Source of the DNA: SZUA-36 sp041570235 | Lineage (GTDB): Bacteria; Pseudomonadota; Gammaproteobacteria; Xanthomonadales; SZUA-36 | Assembly (NCBI GenBank): GCA_041570235.1 | Contig: JBFFWN010000150.1 | Location: 1-8,705, forward strand | DNA length: 8,705 bases | Direction: 5' to 3' | Part shown: positions 1 to 7,424 of the stretch, piece after piece | Numbering within the stretch: position 1 is the stretch's first letter | Layout: the number at the start of each line of letters is the position of its first letter | Made by a program: the position numbers and the translations under genes | Notes under the pieces: model-generated | Told to the model about the DNA's origin: nothing | The model's input: the letters and a program-made list of their open reading frames with translations, nothing else | The model's database searches: none

Positions 1-126
1 ATGAGTGGCAGTCGCCTGATCCTCACCGCCATGCGTCAGCTGCAACGAACCGGCGGTAAATTGGCGCTCTGCACCATGTGTATTGGTGTTGGACAGGGTG
101 CCGCAATGGTTATTGAGAGGGTATGA
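1..126 (+). CDS. Thiolase (acetyl-CoA acetyltransferase family), C-terminal end, partial at left edge
   Basis: The reading frame is open from base 1 to a TGA at 124-126 and encodes the last 41 residues of a thiolase. It begins MSGSRLILTAMRQL, which matches the family segment just after the active-site His (GHP-x-G-M-S-G-x-R), so the ATG at base 1 is an internal Met and the gene continues to the left. Further on is TMCIGVGQGAAM, the C-terminal thiolase signature; its Cys (codon at 79-81) is the base that activates the second acyl-CoA or deprotonates the product in known thiolases. The enzyme would either condense two acyl-CoAs or cleave a 3-ketoacyl-CoA in the cytoplasm. Substrate cannot be told from this fragment. 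Its stop overlaps the start of the aldehyde dehydrogenase by 4 nt (ATGA), so the two are probably co-translated. Confidence 0.9.
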   Translation: MSGSRLILTAMRQLQRTGGKLALCTMCIGVGQGAAMVIERV

Positions 127-1565
127 CAATGGATACGATGAAAAACGCACTGAAATTTTACATCGATGGTCAGTGGGTCGATCCCCTGGCGCCAAAAACA
201 CTGGATGTGATCAACCCTGCAACGGAGCAAGCCATGGGCCGGATCAGCCTGGGTGCTGCGGCTGACGTGGATCGGGCCGTGGCGGCGGCCAGGAAGGCAT
301 TTGCCAGTTACCACCTGACCAGTCGCGATGAAAGGATCGCCTGGCTGGAAAAAATCCTGCAGGTTTACAAGACCCGCTGGGACGAAATGGCCGAGGTGAT
401 TTCGATGGAAATGGGTGCGCCGATGGCGTTTTCCAGGTCAAGTCAGACCGGCGCCGGTTACTCTGGTTTCAAAGAGGCGCTCGCGGCACTGAAAAGTTTC
501 GAGTTTGAATATCCACTGGGTAATTCACAGATCATCCGCGAGGGTATTGGCGTGTGTGGTCTGATCACGCCATGGAACTGGCCAATCAACCAGGTTGCTA
601 TCAAGGTGGCGCCCGCATTGGCATGTGGTTGTACCATGGTGTTAAAACCCAGTGAGGTGGCCCCCTTTGATGCCATGATCCTGGCCGAAATTATCGATGA
701 AGCGGGTGTGCCGGCTGGCGTTTTTAACCTGGTGAACGGTGATGGCCCGACGGTTGGAGAGGCCATGTCGGCACATCCGGATATCGACATGATGTCCTTT
801 ACCGGCTCAACCCGGGCCGGTGTATGTGTCGCCCGCGCTTCAGCCCATACTGTCAAGCGGGTTGCACAGGAACTGGGTGGTAAGTCTCCCAATATTATCC
901 TCGATGATGCCGACCTTGAGACGGCTATCACCCAGGGTGTGAAGATGATGATGCAGAACACAGGTCAGTCCTGCAATGCGCCCAGTCGCATGCTGGTTCC
1001 CGCCGACAGCTTGCATGAGGTCAGGGAAATTGCCATCAGGGCGGCCTCATCCATCGTGGTCGGTGATCCGCAGGACAGTAATGTCGATATCGGTCCGGTG
1101 GTATCGGAGGCGCAGTGGAATAAAATCCAGGGCCTGATCCAAAAGGGTATGGAGGAAGGCTGCGAGGTGCTCATCGGTGGGCCCGGTAAACCCGAAGGCC
1201 TGGAAACCGGGTATTACGTGCGGCCTACGATTTTTGCCGGTGTCAGCAATGACATGACCATCGCCGTTGAAGAAATTTTCGGCCCGGTATTGTGTATCCT
1301 GACCTACAACAACCTGGATGAAGCGGTCGACATTGCCAATGATACCGATTACGGGCTTTCCGCTTATGTCGCTTCCACCAATATCGACCGGGCGTTGGAT
1401 GTTGCCCGCCGCTTACGTGCCGGCAACGTGCATATCAACGGTTCGTGGGGAACAGAACCCACACCCTTTGGTGGTTACAAGCAGTCTGGCAACGGACGGG
1501 AGGGCGGCGTGTTCGGGTTTGAAGACTTTCTTGAAACCAAGGCCGTGATGGGCTGCCGCGAATAG
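123..1565 (+). CDS. Aldehyde dehydrogenase, NAD(P)-dependent (ALDH superfamily)
   Basis: This 480-residue protein has the usual length and layout of a soluble ALDH, oxidising an aldehyde to the carboxylic acid with NAD(P)+. Visible landmarks are TPWNWP with the oxyanion Asn152, LKPSE with the cofactor-binding Lys175, the Rossmann loop FTGSTRAG (227-233), ELGGKSPN with the general base Glu250, GQSCNAPSRM with the catalytic nucleophile Cys284, EEIFGPVL with cofactor-contacting Glu384, and the C-terminal PFGGYKQSGNGREGG. All catalytic residues are present, so it should be active. The ATG at 123 overlaps the thiolase stop; the ATG at 129 is an equally good start, because the purine-rich GAGAGGG at 115-121 sits 7 nt before it. 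Coupling to a thiolase suggests a role in degrading a compound to acyl-CoA units, for example an aromatic, terpenoid, sterol or alkyl substrate. The actual substrate cannot be read from the motifs. A strong hairpin terminator follows. Confidence 0.95.
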   Translation: MTMDTMKNALKFYIDGQWVDPLAPKTLDVINPATEQAMGRISLGAAADVDRAVAAARKAFASYHLTSRDERIAWLEKILQVYKTRWDEMAEVISMEMGAPMAFSRSSQTGAGYSGFKEALAALKSFEFEYPLGNSQIIREGIGVCGLITPWNWPINQVAIKVAPALACGCTMVLKPSEVAPFDAMILAEIIDEAGVPAGVFNLVNGDGPTVGEAMSAHPDIDMMSFTGSTRAGVCVARASAHTVKRVAQELGGKSPNIILDDADLETAITQGVKMMMQNTGQSCNAPSRMLVPADSLHEVREIAIRAASSIVVGDPQDSNVDIGPVVSEAQWNKIQGLIQKGMEEGCEVLIGGPGKPEGLETGYYVRPTIFAGVSNDMTIAVEEIFGPVLCILTYNNLDEAVDIANDTDYGLSAYVASTNIDRALDVARRLRAGNVHINGSWGTEPTPFGGYKQSGNGREGGVFGFEDFLETKAVMGCRE

Positions 1566-1601
1566 CCGGCACAGCACCCGCAAACACAGCTAAAACTGGA
1601 T

Positions 1602-1642
1602 AGCAAAGCTACCGGGCTCACGCGAAGCCCGGTAGCTTTGCT
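1602..1642 (+). terminator. Hairpin terminator after the aldehyde dehydrogenase
   Basis: A perfect 17-bp inverted repeat (AGCAAAGCTACCGGGCT at 1602-1618, its exact complement at 1626-1642) encloses the 7-nt loop CACGCGA. It lies 36 bp past the ALDH stop and runs into a short T-rich stretch (TTTAT). The GC-rich centre and position fit a Rho-independent terminator closing the thiolase-ALDH operon. The T tract is short and broken, so efficiency is uncertain. Confidence 0.85.
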
Positions 1643-1686
1643 TTATCTATCCTGCCGGGGCGCTTGCCTTATTTTAATATATATAT

Positions 1687-1707
1687 TAGACCTATACATA
1701 TAGTCTA
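1687..1707. promoter_or_regulatory. Imperfect dyad overlapping the -10 box (candidate operator)
   Basis: The sequence reads TAGAC-C-TATA-CA-TATA-GTCTA: two 9-bp arms around a CA centre with one unpaired C in the left arm. Its right end overlaps the first TATAAT box (1706-1711), where a bound repressor would block RNA polymerase. It does not match a consensus I can name with confidence. A dimeric regulator is a reasonable guess, and no regulator gene is present in the window. Confidence 0.4.
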
Positions 1708-1712
1708 TAATC

Positions 1713-1741
1713 TTGTATATTATAAAAATATAATTATACAA
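1713..1741. promoter_or_regulatory. AT-only stem-loop dyad downstream of the first -10 box
   Basis: TTGTATATTATA (1713-1724) pairs with TATAATTATACAA (1729-1741) as a 12-bp stem with one bulged T (1734) around an AAAA loop. It would lie at or just after the start point of a transcript driven from the TATAAT at 1706, and it contains the second TATAAT. It may be a second operator or the 5' end of the mRNA folding on itself. Some self-complementarity arises by chance in DNA this AT-rich, so the call is cautious. Confidence 0.35.
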
Positions 1742-1750
1742 TAACTATAC

Positions 1751-1882
1751 TTGATGATATTTTCCATTGCCTTTACGTTAGCTTTAGGTCAGATTTGTTG
1801 TGCTTTGACGGGTCGGGATGGTGTTGAGGAAATAGCCAGGTCCAGGATGAAAGGTCAAAAACGACCACGGAGTCACTCTTAC
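1751..1882 (+). other. 5' leader of the efflux operon, in frame with the adaptor gene
   Basis: The adaptor reading frame stays open upstream of the preferred start, through an ATG at 1847 and an ATG at 1754 to a TTG at 1751. The encoded stretch (beginning MIFSIAFTLALG) does not resemble the start of an adaptor protein, and no Shine-Dalgarno sequence precedes 1751 or 1754. The ATG at 1847 has AGG at 1838-1840 and is the only serious alternative start; it would add a Lys/Arg-rich cytoplasmic tail of 12 residues. I read this stretch as mostly untranslated leader and see no other gene in it. Confidence 0.45.
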
Positions 1883-3100
1883 ATGAAAAAGTATATGAAA
1901 ATGATAGTTCCGGTAGGCATTATCAGCCTGTTGCTGGGTATGGCGATGATCATAAAATCCAACCCGCCGGAACAGCCGCAAAGGTTTGCTCCCGTGGAGC
2001 GCGCGATGGTCGTCACGGCGATGCCCCTGCAATCTCAAAGCTATGCCATTCAGTTGCAGAGCTATGGTTCCGTGCAGCCTCGAACCCAGACAACACTCAC
2101 GGCACAGGTCTCCGGGCAGATCGTTTATGTTAATCCCAACGTCCGTGACGGCGGCTTTTTCAACAAGGGTGATGTGTTGGTGTCTATTGATCCACGCGAT
2201 TACGCGGCCAATGTGCGAATCGCCGAGGCGGGTTTGATGGACGCCCACCAGGCACTCGCTGATGTCACAGCGAGAAGTGAACAGGCGCGGGAAGATTGGA
2301 AAAACCTCGGGAACAAGGGTGAGCCACCCGCATTGGTGCTGCGTCTACCGCAGCTGGAAGCCGCGCGAGCCGGTGTCATCTCAGCTGAAGCAAGTCTTCA
2401 AAAAGCGGAACTTGCATTGGAGCGCACAAATATTGTTGCACCTTTTGCCGGCCGGGTGTTGCGAAAGAATGCTGATATCGGCCAGGTCGTTTCAAACAAT
2501 TCAGAGATAGCTGCCATCTATGCGACGGACTCGGTGGAGGTGCGGTTACCGATCAGAAACAGTGACCTCGAGTTTATCAACCTGCCCGAGATCTATCGTG
2601 ATATCGATGCCTCATCCATGGGTGTGGATGCACGGATTGTTTCTGATCTTATGGGACGTGCCGTTTGGGATGCCACGCTGGTTCGCACCGAGGGTGCGAT
2701 TGATCAGTCTGCACGTCAGCTTCATGTCATCGCGCAGATCAATGATCCGTTCTCGAGCAGCGGTGGCGGACGGCCGCAACTTAAGATCGGGCAATATGTT
2801 ACCGCAATGCTGAAGGGACACACCCTGCAGGATGTCCTGGTCATTCCCAATTCTGCAATTTACCAGGGCAGCTATGTCTACATCGTCGAGGATGGCTTTC
2901 TGCAGCGACGGAACATCGAAATTGCCTGGCAGAATGACCATGATGCCATTATTGAAGAAGGGCTCGTTAATGGAGAGATCCTTGTGACAACGCCCCTGGG
3001 GCAGGTCACTTCCGGTGTGCGCGTTACTGTCGATATGGATGAAGCACTACCCACGATGGAAATTGCTGGCCGTAACAAGGCCGTGGCCGGAGAGGGTTGA
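1883..3100 (+). CDS. RND efflux periplasmic adaptor (membrane fusion protein, AcrA/HlyD-like)
   Basis: The protein is 405 residues from the preferred ATG (GGAG at 1869-1872 is 10 nt upstream). It starts with a short positive tail and a single membrane anchor (about 7-24, MIVPVGIISLLLGMAMII), and has no lipobox Cys. Next come the first lipoyl half (about 61-106, with AQVSGQIVYV and GDVLVSIDP), an alpha-helical hairpin rich in Ala/Glu/Gln (about 108-180), the second lipoyl half (TNIVAPFAGRV near 182-192), a beta-barrel (about 216-305) and a membrane-proximal domain with the typical VLVIPNSAIY (about 318-327). This is the classic adaptor order. Such proteins bridge the inner-membrane RND pump and an outer-membrane channel of the TolC type. 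The stop overlaps the pump start (TGATG), so the two are translationally coupled. The transported substrate cannot be deduced. Confidence 0.9.
   Translation: MKKYMKMIVPVGIISLLLGMAMIIKSNPPEQPQRFAPVERAMVVTAMPLQSQSYAIQLQSYGSVQPRTQTTLTAQVSGQIVYVNPNVRDGGFFNKGDVLVSIDPRDYAANVRIAEAGLMDAHQALADVTARSEQAREDWKNLGNKGEPPALVLRLPQLEAARAGVISAEASLQKAELALERTNIVAPFAGRVLRKNADIGQVVSNNSEIAAIYATDSVEVRLPIRNSDLEFINLPEIYRDIDASSMGVDARIVSDLMGRAVWDATLVRTEGAIDQSARQLHVIAQINDPFSSSGGGRPQLKIGQYVTAMLKGHTLQDVLVIPNSAIYQGSYVYIVEDGFLQRRNIEIAWQNDHDAIIEEGLVNGEILVTTPLGQVTSGVRVTVDMDEALPTMEIAGRNKAVAGEG
3089..3096 (+). promoter_or_regulatory. Ribosome binding site for the RND pump
   Basis: GGAGAGGG lies at the very end of the adaptor gene, with its GGAG core 7 nt before the ATG at 3100. 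It supports that ATG over the in-frame TTG at 3097, which would be only 3 nt from the core. Confidence 0.6.
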
Positions 3101-6100
3101 TGATCGCCTGGTTTGCCAAAAATTCGGTCGCTGCCAACCTGCTGATGCTATCGATTGTCATTGGCGGTCTGATCGCATTGAATCACTGGGTCCGGCTGGA
3201 AGCATTCCCGCCGTTTGATGTCGACACGATTTCCGTTTCGGTGCCACTGCGTGGCGCAAGTCCGGAGGATATCGAACTGGGTGTGGCGGTGAGAATCGAG
3301 GAGGCCGTCAAGGATATTGAGGGCATTGATCGAATTGTATCGCAGTCCGTGGAGGGCAGCACGCGGGTGCGGATTGAGGTGGACTCGGATTACGATCCGC
3401 TTGTCGTGCTGGACACGGTAAAAAGCAGGGTTGACTCTATCAACACCTTTCCCGCCGAGGCTGAAAAGCCCATCGTCAGCCTGGCTGAACGTCGCTTCGC
3501 GGTTATTAACGTGGTGATTTCAGGTGTCCAGGCCGAGGAGGAAATCCGTCGCTTTGGTGAGCAGATTCGCGAAGAGCTGTTAATGCTCGACGAGGTATCC
3601 TTCGTCGAGCTTGATTCCGCCCGCAGATACGAGATTGCTATCGAAGCGTCAGCCGACCGCTTGCGCGAGTATGATTTGAGCCTCGCAGAAATTGCGCAGG
3701 CTGTCAGGCAGAGTTCGGTGGACCTCTCAGCAGGCAATGTCAGGACGCTGGGCGGTGATGTGCTTATCCGTTCCAAGGGCCAGGCCTACAGCCGCTCCGA
3801 TTTTGAATCCATTGTTGTCAAGTCAAACCCGGACGGGACGATCGTGCGTGTCGGTGATGTGGCCGAGGTCCGGGACGGGTTCGAGGAAGACTCGATCAGC
3901 ACGCGTTTTAATGGCAAGGAAGCGGTGTTTCTGGATGTTTCCCGTACCGGAAACCAAAGCGCGTTGCGTATATCCAGCCAGGTCAAGGAGTTCATCGCGT
4001 CGCGCCAGGCAAGCCTGCCGATGGGTGTCTCGTTGAGTTACTGGGATGACGACGCGCAGGTGCTGAAAAACCGCCTGGGTATCCTGACAAAAAGCGCCCT
4101 TCAGGGCGGGGTGCTGGTGATTCTGTTGCTGACCCTGTTTCTACGCCCGGCGATCGCCGTGTGGGTTTTCATCGGCATTCCGATCAGTTTCCTGGGTGCT
4201 TTCATCCTGATGAGCATCTTTGATATCAGCCTGAACATGATGAGTGCATTCGGCTTTATCATCGTGTTGGGTATCGTGGTCGACGATGCCATTGTTACCG
4301 GTGAAAACGTCTATAAACACCTGCAACTGGGCGGGGACGGCTTGACCGCCGCCATCGAGGGAACCAGGGAGGTCGCCATACCGGTCACCTTTGGTATTCT
4401 CACCACCATCGTAGCTTTTGTGCCGCTGATGTTTATCGAGGGGTTCCTGGGAACCTGGTATTCGCCGGTTGCCATGGTGGTGATACCCGTTCTGCTGTTC
4501 TCCCTGGTTGAGTCCAAGCTGATTCTTCCCGCCCACCTGGCCAAGATCAAGCCCCGTGCGACGGGAGACCAGACAACCGGTTTTACCGCATGGCAACGGC
4601 GGGTCGCTGAACGGCTTGAGCATGTGATTCTCGATTACTACCAGCCGTTTCTGAAATTCGCGCTGCGCCACCGCTGGTCTACGCTGGCCAGTTTTACGGG
4701 CGTGCTGATCGTGATGCTCACGCTGGTTGCCACTGGCTGGACACGCTTTGTGTTTTTTCCCTCGGTGGAATCGGAAACCGCCACCGCCGTTCTCGAAATG
4801 CCGGTGGGGACACCCTACGATGTCACATCGCGGCATGCTGAAAGAATTTTCGAGGCTGCTCGAACACTGCAGGAAAAGTATGCCGATGAGGCAGACGGCG
4901 CCGGCATGATTACCAATATTCTATCGACGGTGGGTTCAATACGCCGCAACAGCGGTCCACACCTGGCCCAGGTTCGTTTCGAGACCGCGCCAAGGGAAAC
5001 CCGCACGAGCGACCTGACTGTGACCCAGTTGATCAATGAATGGCGCGAACTGGTGGGGCCGGTACCCGGTGCGGTGAACGTCAATTTCCGCGCTTCCTGG
5101 TTCCGGCCGGGTGAACCAATTGATGTGCAGTTTAGTGGTAATTCACTGAATGAGCTCAGTTCGGCAGCCGAGTCTCTGAAAGAGCACTTGACGAGTTATC
5201 CGGGAGTGTTCGACATCACCGACAGCCTCTCGGATGGCAAGCAGGAAATACAAATCGAGTTACGTCCCCAGGGCCACCTGATGGGACTGACACGAGCAGG
5301 TATCGTTCAACAGGTTGGCCAGGCCTACCGCGGTTTTGAGGCACAGCGTATTCAGCGCGGCCGCGATGACATCAGGGTCCTGGTGCGCTTTCCGATCGAA
5401 GAGCGCGGAACGCTTTCATCACTGAAAGAGATGCTCATTGCCGCACCCAACGGAAGCCGCATTCCGCTGGCCAATGTCGCCACGCTGGTGCCCGGTAAAG
5501 GTCCTTCGCAAATTACACGAATCGATGGCTACAGGGTTCTGAATGTCACCGCGGATGTCAACAAGGAAAAAGTCAATTCGGTGGTAATGCAGGCCGAGTT
5601 ACGTGATTACCTTGATGGAATGCTTGCCAGGTATCCCGGCATTTCTTATGAAATGGCAGGTGAGCAAAGGCAACAACGTGACTCTTTCGGCAGCTTGATG
5701 GTTGGCTGGCCGATACTGCTGTTTACCATTTACATACTGCTTGCGTTGCCGTTGAAGTCATACACCCAGCCACTGATCGTGATGTCGGTGATACCCTTTG
5801 GCTTTATCGGCGCGGTGATCGGCCACTGGATCATGGGCTACCCGCTTTCATTCCTCAGCATTTTGGGTCTGCTGGCGCTGTCTGGTGTCGTGATCAATGA
5901 CAGCCTGGTGCTGGTCGATTCCATCAACCAGAGACAGCGTGCCGGGACCTCGATGTGGAAAGCTGTCACGCAAGCCGGTGTTTTGAGATTCCGGCCCGTG
6001 ATACTGACATCGCTGACAACCTTTTTCGGCCTGTTGCCGCTGTTGTCGGAGAAGGCCTCGGCTGCGCAGATCCTGATTCCCATGGCGATTTCCCTGGGTT

Positions 6101-6249
6101 TTGGCATTCTGTTCGCAACCGCCGTGACACTGGTGCTGGTTCCGGCCATCGTTTTGGCCGCCAACGATATCAGGGGATATTTGAGCGCCTTGACGGGCAA
6201 TGTCAAAGTTGCGCCGGACGTGCAGGTGAATTCAAAACCGGCACGCTAG
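3100..6249 (+). CDS. RND efflux transporter, inner-membrane permease subunit (AcrB superfamily)
   Basis: The 1049-residue protein has full RND length and layout: TM1 near residues 8-27, a large periplasmic loop, TM2-TM6 (about 334-478), TM7 near 528-545, a second large periplasmic loop, and TM8-TM12 (about 867-1020). The start MIAWFAKNSVAANLLM is typical of a proteobacterial RND branch distinct from AcrB itself. TM4 carries the proton-relay pair Asp395-Asp396 in GIVVDDAIVTGENV. In TM10 the matching stretch is SGVVINDSLVLVD, so Asn933-Asp934 replace the AcrB Lys940-Asn941; related RND proteins with V-N-D at this site are known, so this is probably a subfamily trait and not damage. It should pump a hydrophobic or amphipathic compound out with the adaptor encoded just upstream, driven by the proton gradient. 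No outer-membrane channel gene follows, so a TolC-type partner encoded elsewhere is likely. Drug, metal and lipid substrates cannot be separated from sequence, though no heavy-metal-type signature was noticed. Confidence 0.95.
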   Translation: MIAWFAKNSVAANLLMLSIVIGGLIALNHWVRLEAFPPFDVDTISVSVPLRGASPEDIELGVAVRIEEAVKDIEGIDRIVSQSVEGSTRVRIEVDSDYDPLVVLDTVKSRVDSINTFPAEAEKPIVSLAERRFAVINVVISGVQAEEEIRRFGEQIREELLMLDEVSFVELDSARRYEIAIEASADRLREYDLSLAEIAQAVRQSSVDLSAGNVRTLGGDVLIRSKGQAYSRSDFESIVVKSNPDGTIVRVGDVAEVRDGFEEDSISTRFNGKEAVFLDVSRTGNQSALRISSQVKEFIASRQASLPMGVSLSYWDDDAQVLKNRLGILTKSALQGGVLVILLLTLFLRPAIAVWVFIGIPISFLGAFILMSIFDISLNMMSAFGFIIVLGIVVDDAIVTGENVYKHLQLGGDGLTAAIEGTREVAIPVTFGILTTIVAFVPLMFIEGFLGTWYSPVAMVVIPVLLFSLVESKLILPAHLAKIKPRATGDQTTGFTAWQRRVAERLEHVILDYYQPFLKFALRHRWSTLASFTGVLIVMLTLVATGWTRFVFFPSVESETATAVLEMPVGTPYDVTSRHAERIFEAARTLQEKYADEADGAGMITNILSTVGSIRRNSGPHLAQVRFETAPRETRTSDLTVTQLINEWRELVGPVPGAVNVNFRASWFRPGEPIDVQFSGNSLNELSSAAESLKEHLTSYPGVFDITDSLSDGKQEIQIELRPQGHLMGLTRAGIVQQVGQAYRGFEAQRIQRGRDDIRVLVRFPIEERGTLSSLKEMLIAAPNGSRIPLANVATLVPGKGPSQITRIDGYRVLNVTADVNKEKVNSVVMQAELRDYLDGMLARYPGISYEMAGEQRQQRDSFGSLMVGWPILLFTIYILLALPLKSYTQPLIVMSVIPFGFIGAVIGHWIMGYPLSFLSILGLLALSGVVINDSLVLVDSINQRQRAGTSMWKAVTQAGVLRFRPVILTSLTTFFGLLPLLSEKASAAQILIPMAISLGFGILFATAVTLVLVPAIVLAANDIRGYLSALTGNVKVAPDVQVNSKPAR

Positions 6250-6278
6250 CAGACTATATGCCTTAGAGGGTACTCGCC

Positions 6279-7424
6279 TTAACTGAGTAACTGCGTTACC
6301 GCCACGCCAATAAAGGTTGCAAAGGAGTACCCCAGTATGCCGGCCAGCATGCCGGGTGTAACCAGGTCGTTCCACCTCTGGCCTGCAGCCATGGCGGCGG
6401 CTGTTGCAGGCCCGAGGATGCAGGCGTTGGCGGCGATCAGCAACTCGGCAAGATCCAGTTTGAGGAACTTCCCAACGATCAATATCAGTATGATGAATAA
6501 CACTATCGCCGTGCATATCATGATCACGTAGGGCAGGGCGATACCGGCGATGGTTGCCAGGTCTGCACTTGCACCGATGGTGGCGAAAAACACGTACATG
6601 AAAAACGTGCCAACATCGAACTCGGCATTAAAACGCTGCACCAGGGGCCTGGCTAAATTGGCAACCAAAAGCGCCAGCACCGTGATCACCAATATAAAGT
6701 ATTGTGCTGCACCCAGCGCATCGGTCAGCAAGCTCCCTGCCGCGCAGATTATCATGCTGACGGTAATGGCGGCGCCCAGGCCCAGTACATCAAATGACGG
6801 CTTTACTTCTTTTTCATGGTCTGCCATTTCCACGCCCAGGTTTACGCCATCCTCACTGATGTAGCGTGATGGCATGGCTTTTCTGGCCCACGACAAGGCA
6901 GGTAACATCATCAACAAGGCCAGAAAAAATACAGCGCCAATGGTATCTGCAGTTAATGCTGCGAGATAGTGGTTGGGATCGGTCAACTCCACGGCCTGGG
7001 CCGTGGCGACAAAGTTCAGAGAGCCGCCGATGTAACTGCCGGCAAGCGAGCCGGCAACCCTGGCCTCGTAGGGACCAAAATCGAATGCCAGGCACAGGAT
7101 AATGATGGAAAAGGCAATCACCACGGCGGATGCAATAAAGGCTTTGAGCATCGGACCGATCTCCCGTATGACCATCCCGAGATCGGCGCGAAACAGCAGC
7201 ATGGGTATCGCCAGTGGAACCAGCAGGTCACTGACGGTGCCGTACATCGGCGCCGAATGTGGGATCAGCTCGATATTGGAAAATACCAGCGCCAGTGCCA
7301 GGATGATCAGGGGGCCGGATATTTTTCGCCCAATTTGCGTGGTTTCGGCCCAGAAACCAAAGGTGGCGAGCAACAGCAAGATGGCCGCCAATGCGAATGT
7401 GTTGTCAGCTGCTATCAGGCTCAT
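6279..7424 (-). CDS. DUF819 family multi-pass membrane protein, last gene of the pgs cluster
   Basis: The protein has 381 residues with about ten hydrophobic segments, and the length and motifs of the DUF819 (YjcL-like) family. The most marked are GSLAGSYIGGSLNFVATAQAV (roughly 125-144) and ANACILGPATAAAMAAGQRW (332-351) followed by TPGMLAGILGYSFATF. These two Gly/Ala/Asn-rich stretches look alike and sit in the two halves of the chain, suggesting an inverted-repeat fold like that of cation/proton antiporter and bile-acid-type carriers. The family has no settled function that I know of. The only hydrophilic interruption is a charged loop around 181-210 with EMADHEKEVKPS. Its ATG overlaps the stop of the PgsW-like gene by 4 nt (ATGA), with only a weak GGA upstream, so it is probably translated by coupling. 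From context I infer transport of a polymer, precursor or carboxylate linked to poly-gamma-glutamate; this is not shown by the sequence. Confidence 0.88.
   Translation of the reverse strand: MSLIAADNTFALAAILLLLATFGFWAETTQIGRKISGPLIILALALVFSNIELIPHSAPMYGTVSDLLVPLAIPMLLFRADLGMVIREIGPMLKAFIASAVVIAFSIIILCLAFDFGPYEARVAGSLAGSYIGGSLNFVATAQAVELTDPNHYLAALTADTIGAVFFLALLMMLPALSWARKAMPSRYISEDGVNLGVEMADHEKEVKPSFDVLGLGAAITVSMIICAAGSLLTDALGAAQYFILVITVLALLVANLARPLVQRFNAEFDVGTFFMYVFFATIGASADLATIAGIALPYVIMICTAIVLFIILILIVGKFLKLDLAELLIAANACILGPATAAAMAAGQRWNDLVTPGMLAGILGYSFATFIGVAVTQLLS

Larger units (their letters stand above)
1671..1750 (+). promoter_or_regulatory. Extremely AT-rich promoter region of the efflux operon
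   Basis: Only 11 of 80 bases are G or C, in sharp contrast to the genes on both sides. Two exact TATAAT -10 boxes are present, at 1706-1711 and 1729-1734. Neither has a recognisable TTGACA-like -35 box at 16-18 bp, so the promoter may depend on an activator or on AT-rich upstream DNA. The region lies between the terminator of the previous operon and the adaptor gene, the expected place for the promoter of the adaptor-RND pair. It also contains two dyads, listed separately. Such AT-rich DNA is a typical target for nucleoid silencers of the H-NS/MvaT type; that is inference here. Confidence 0.55.

Noticed and set aside
1..3. ATG at the first base as a gene start
   Set aside because: The sequence after it matches the interior of thiolases, directly after the GHP-x-G motif; the Met is internal and the gene is cut by the edge.
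458..961. 167-codon open frame on the - strand
   Set aside because: It is antisense to the aldehyde dehydrogenase catalytic region and has no domain of its own.
1671..1750. AT-rich stretch as an insertion-sequence remnant or replication origin
   Set aside because: No transposase fragment, no flanking target duplication and no iterons or DnaA-type boxes were seen; a promoter region explains it better.
3097..3099. TTG as start of the RND pump
   Set aside because: The next codon is ATG, better spaced from GGAG, and the family starts with M-I-x-W-F-A-x-N.
4141..4836. 231-codon open frame on the - strand
   Set aside because: It lies wholly antisense to the RND pump, whose domains and motifs are clear. 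The product is low-complexity and rich in His, Gln and Gly with no recognisable domain.
6271..6289. Small hairpin TACTC/GAGTA as a terminator between the convergent operons
   Set aside because: The stem is only 5 bp with a 9-nt loop and there is no T run on either strand.
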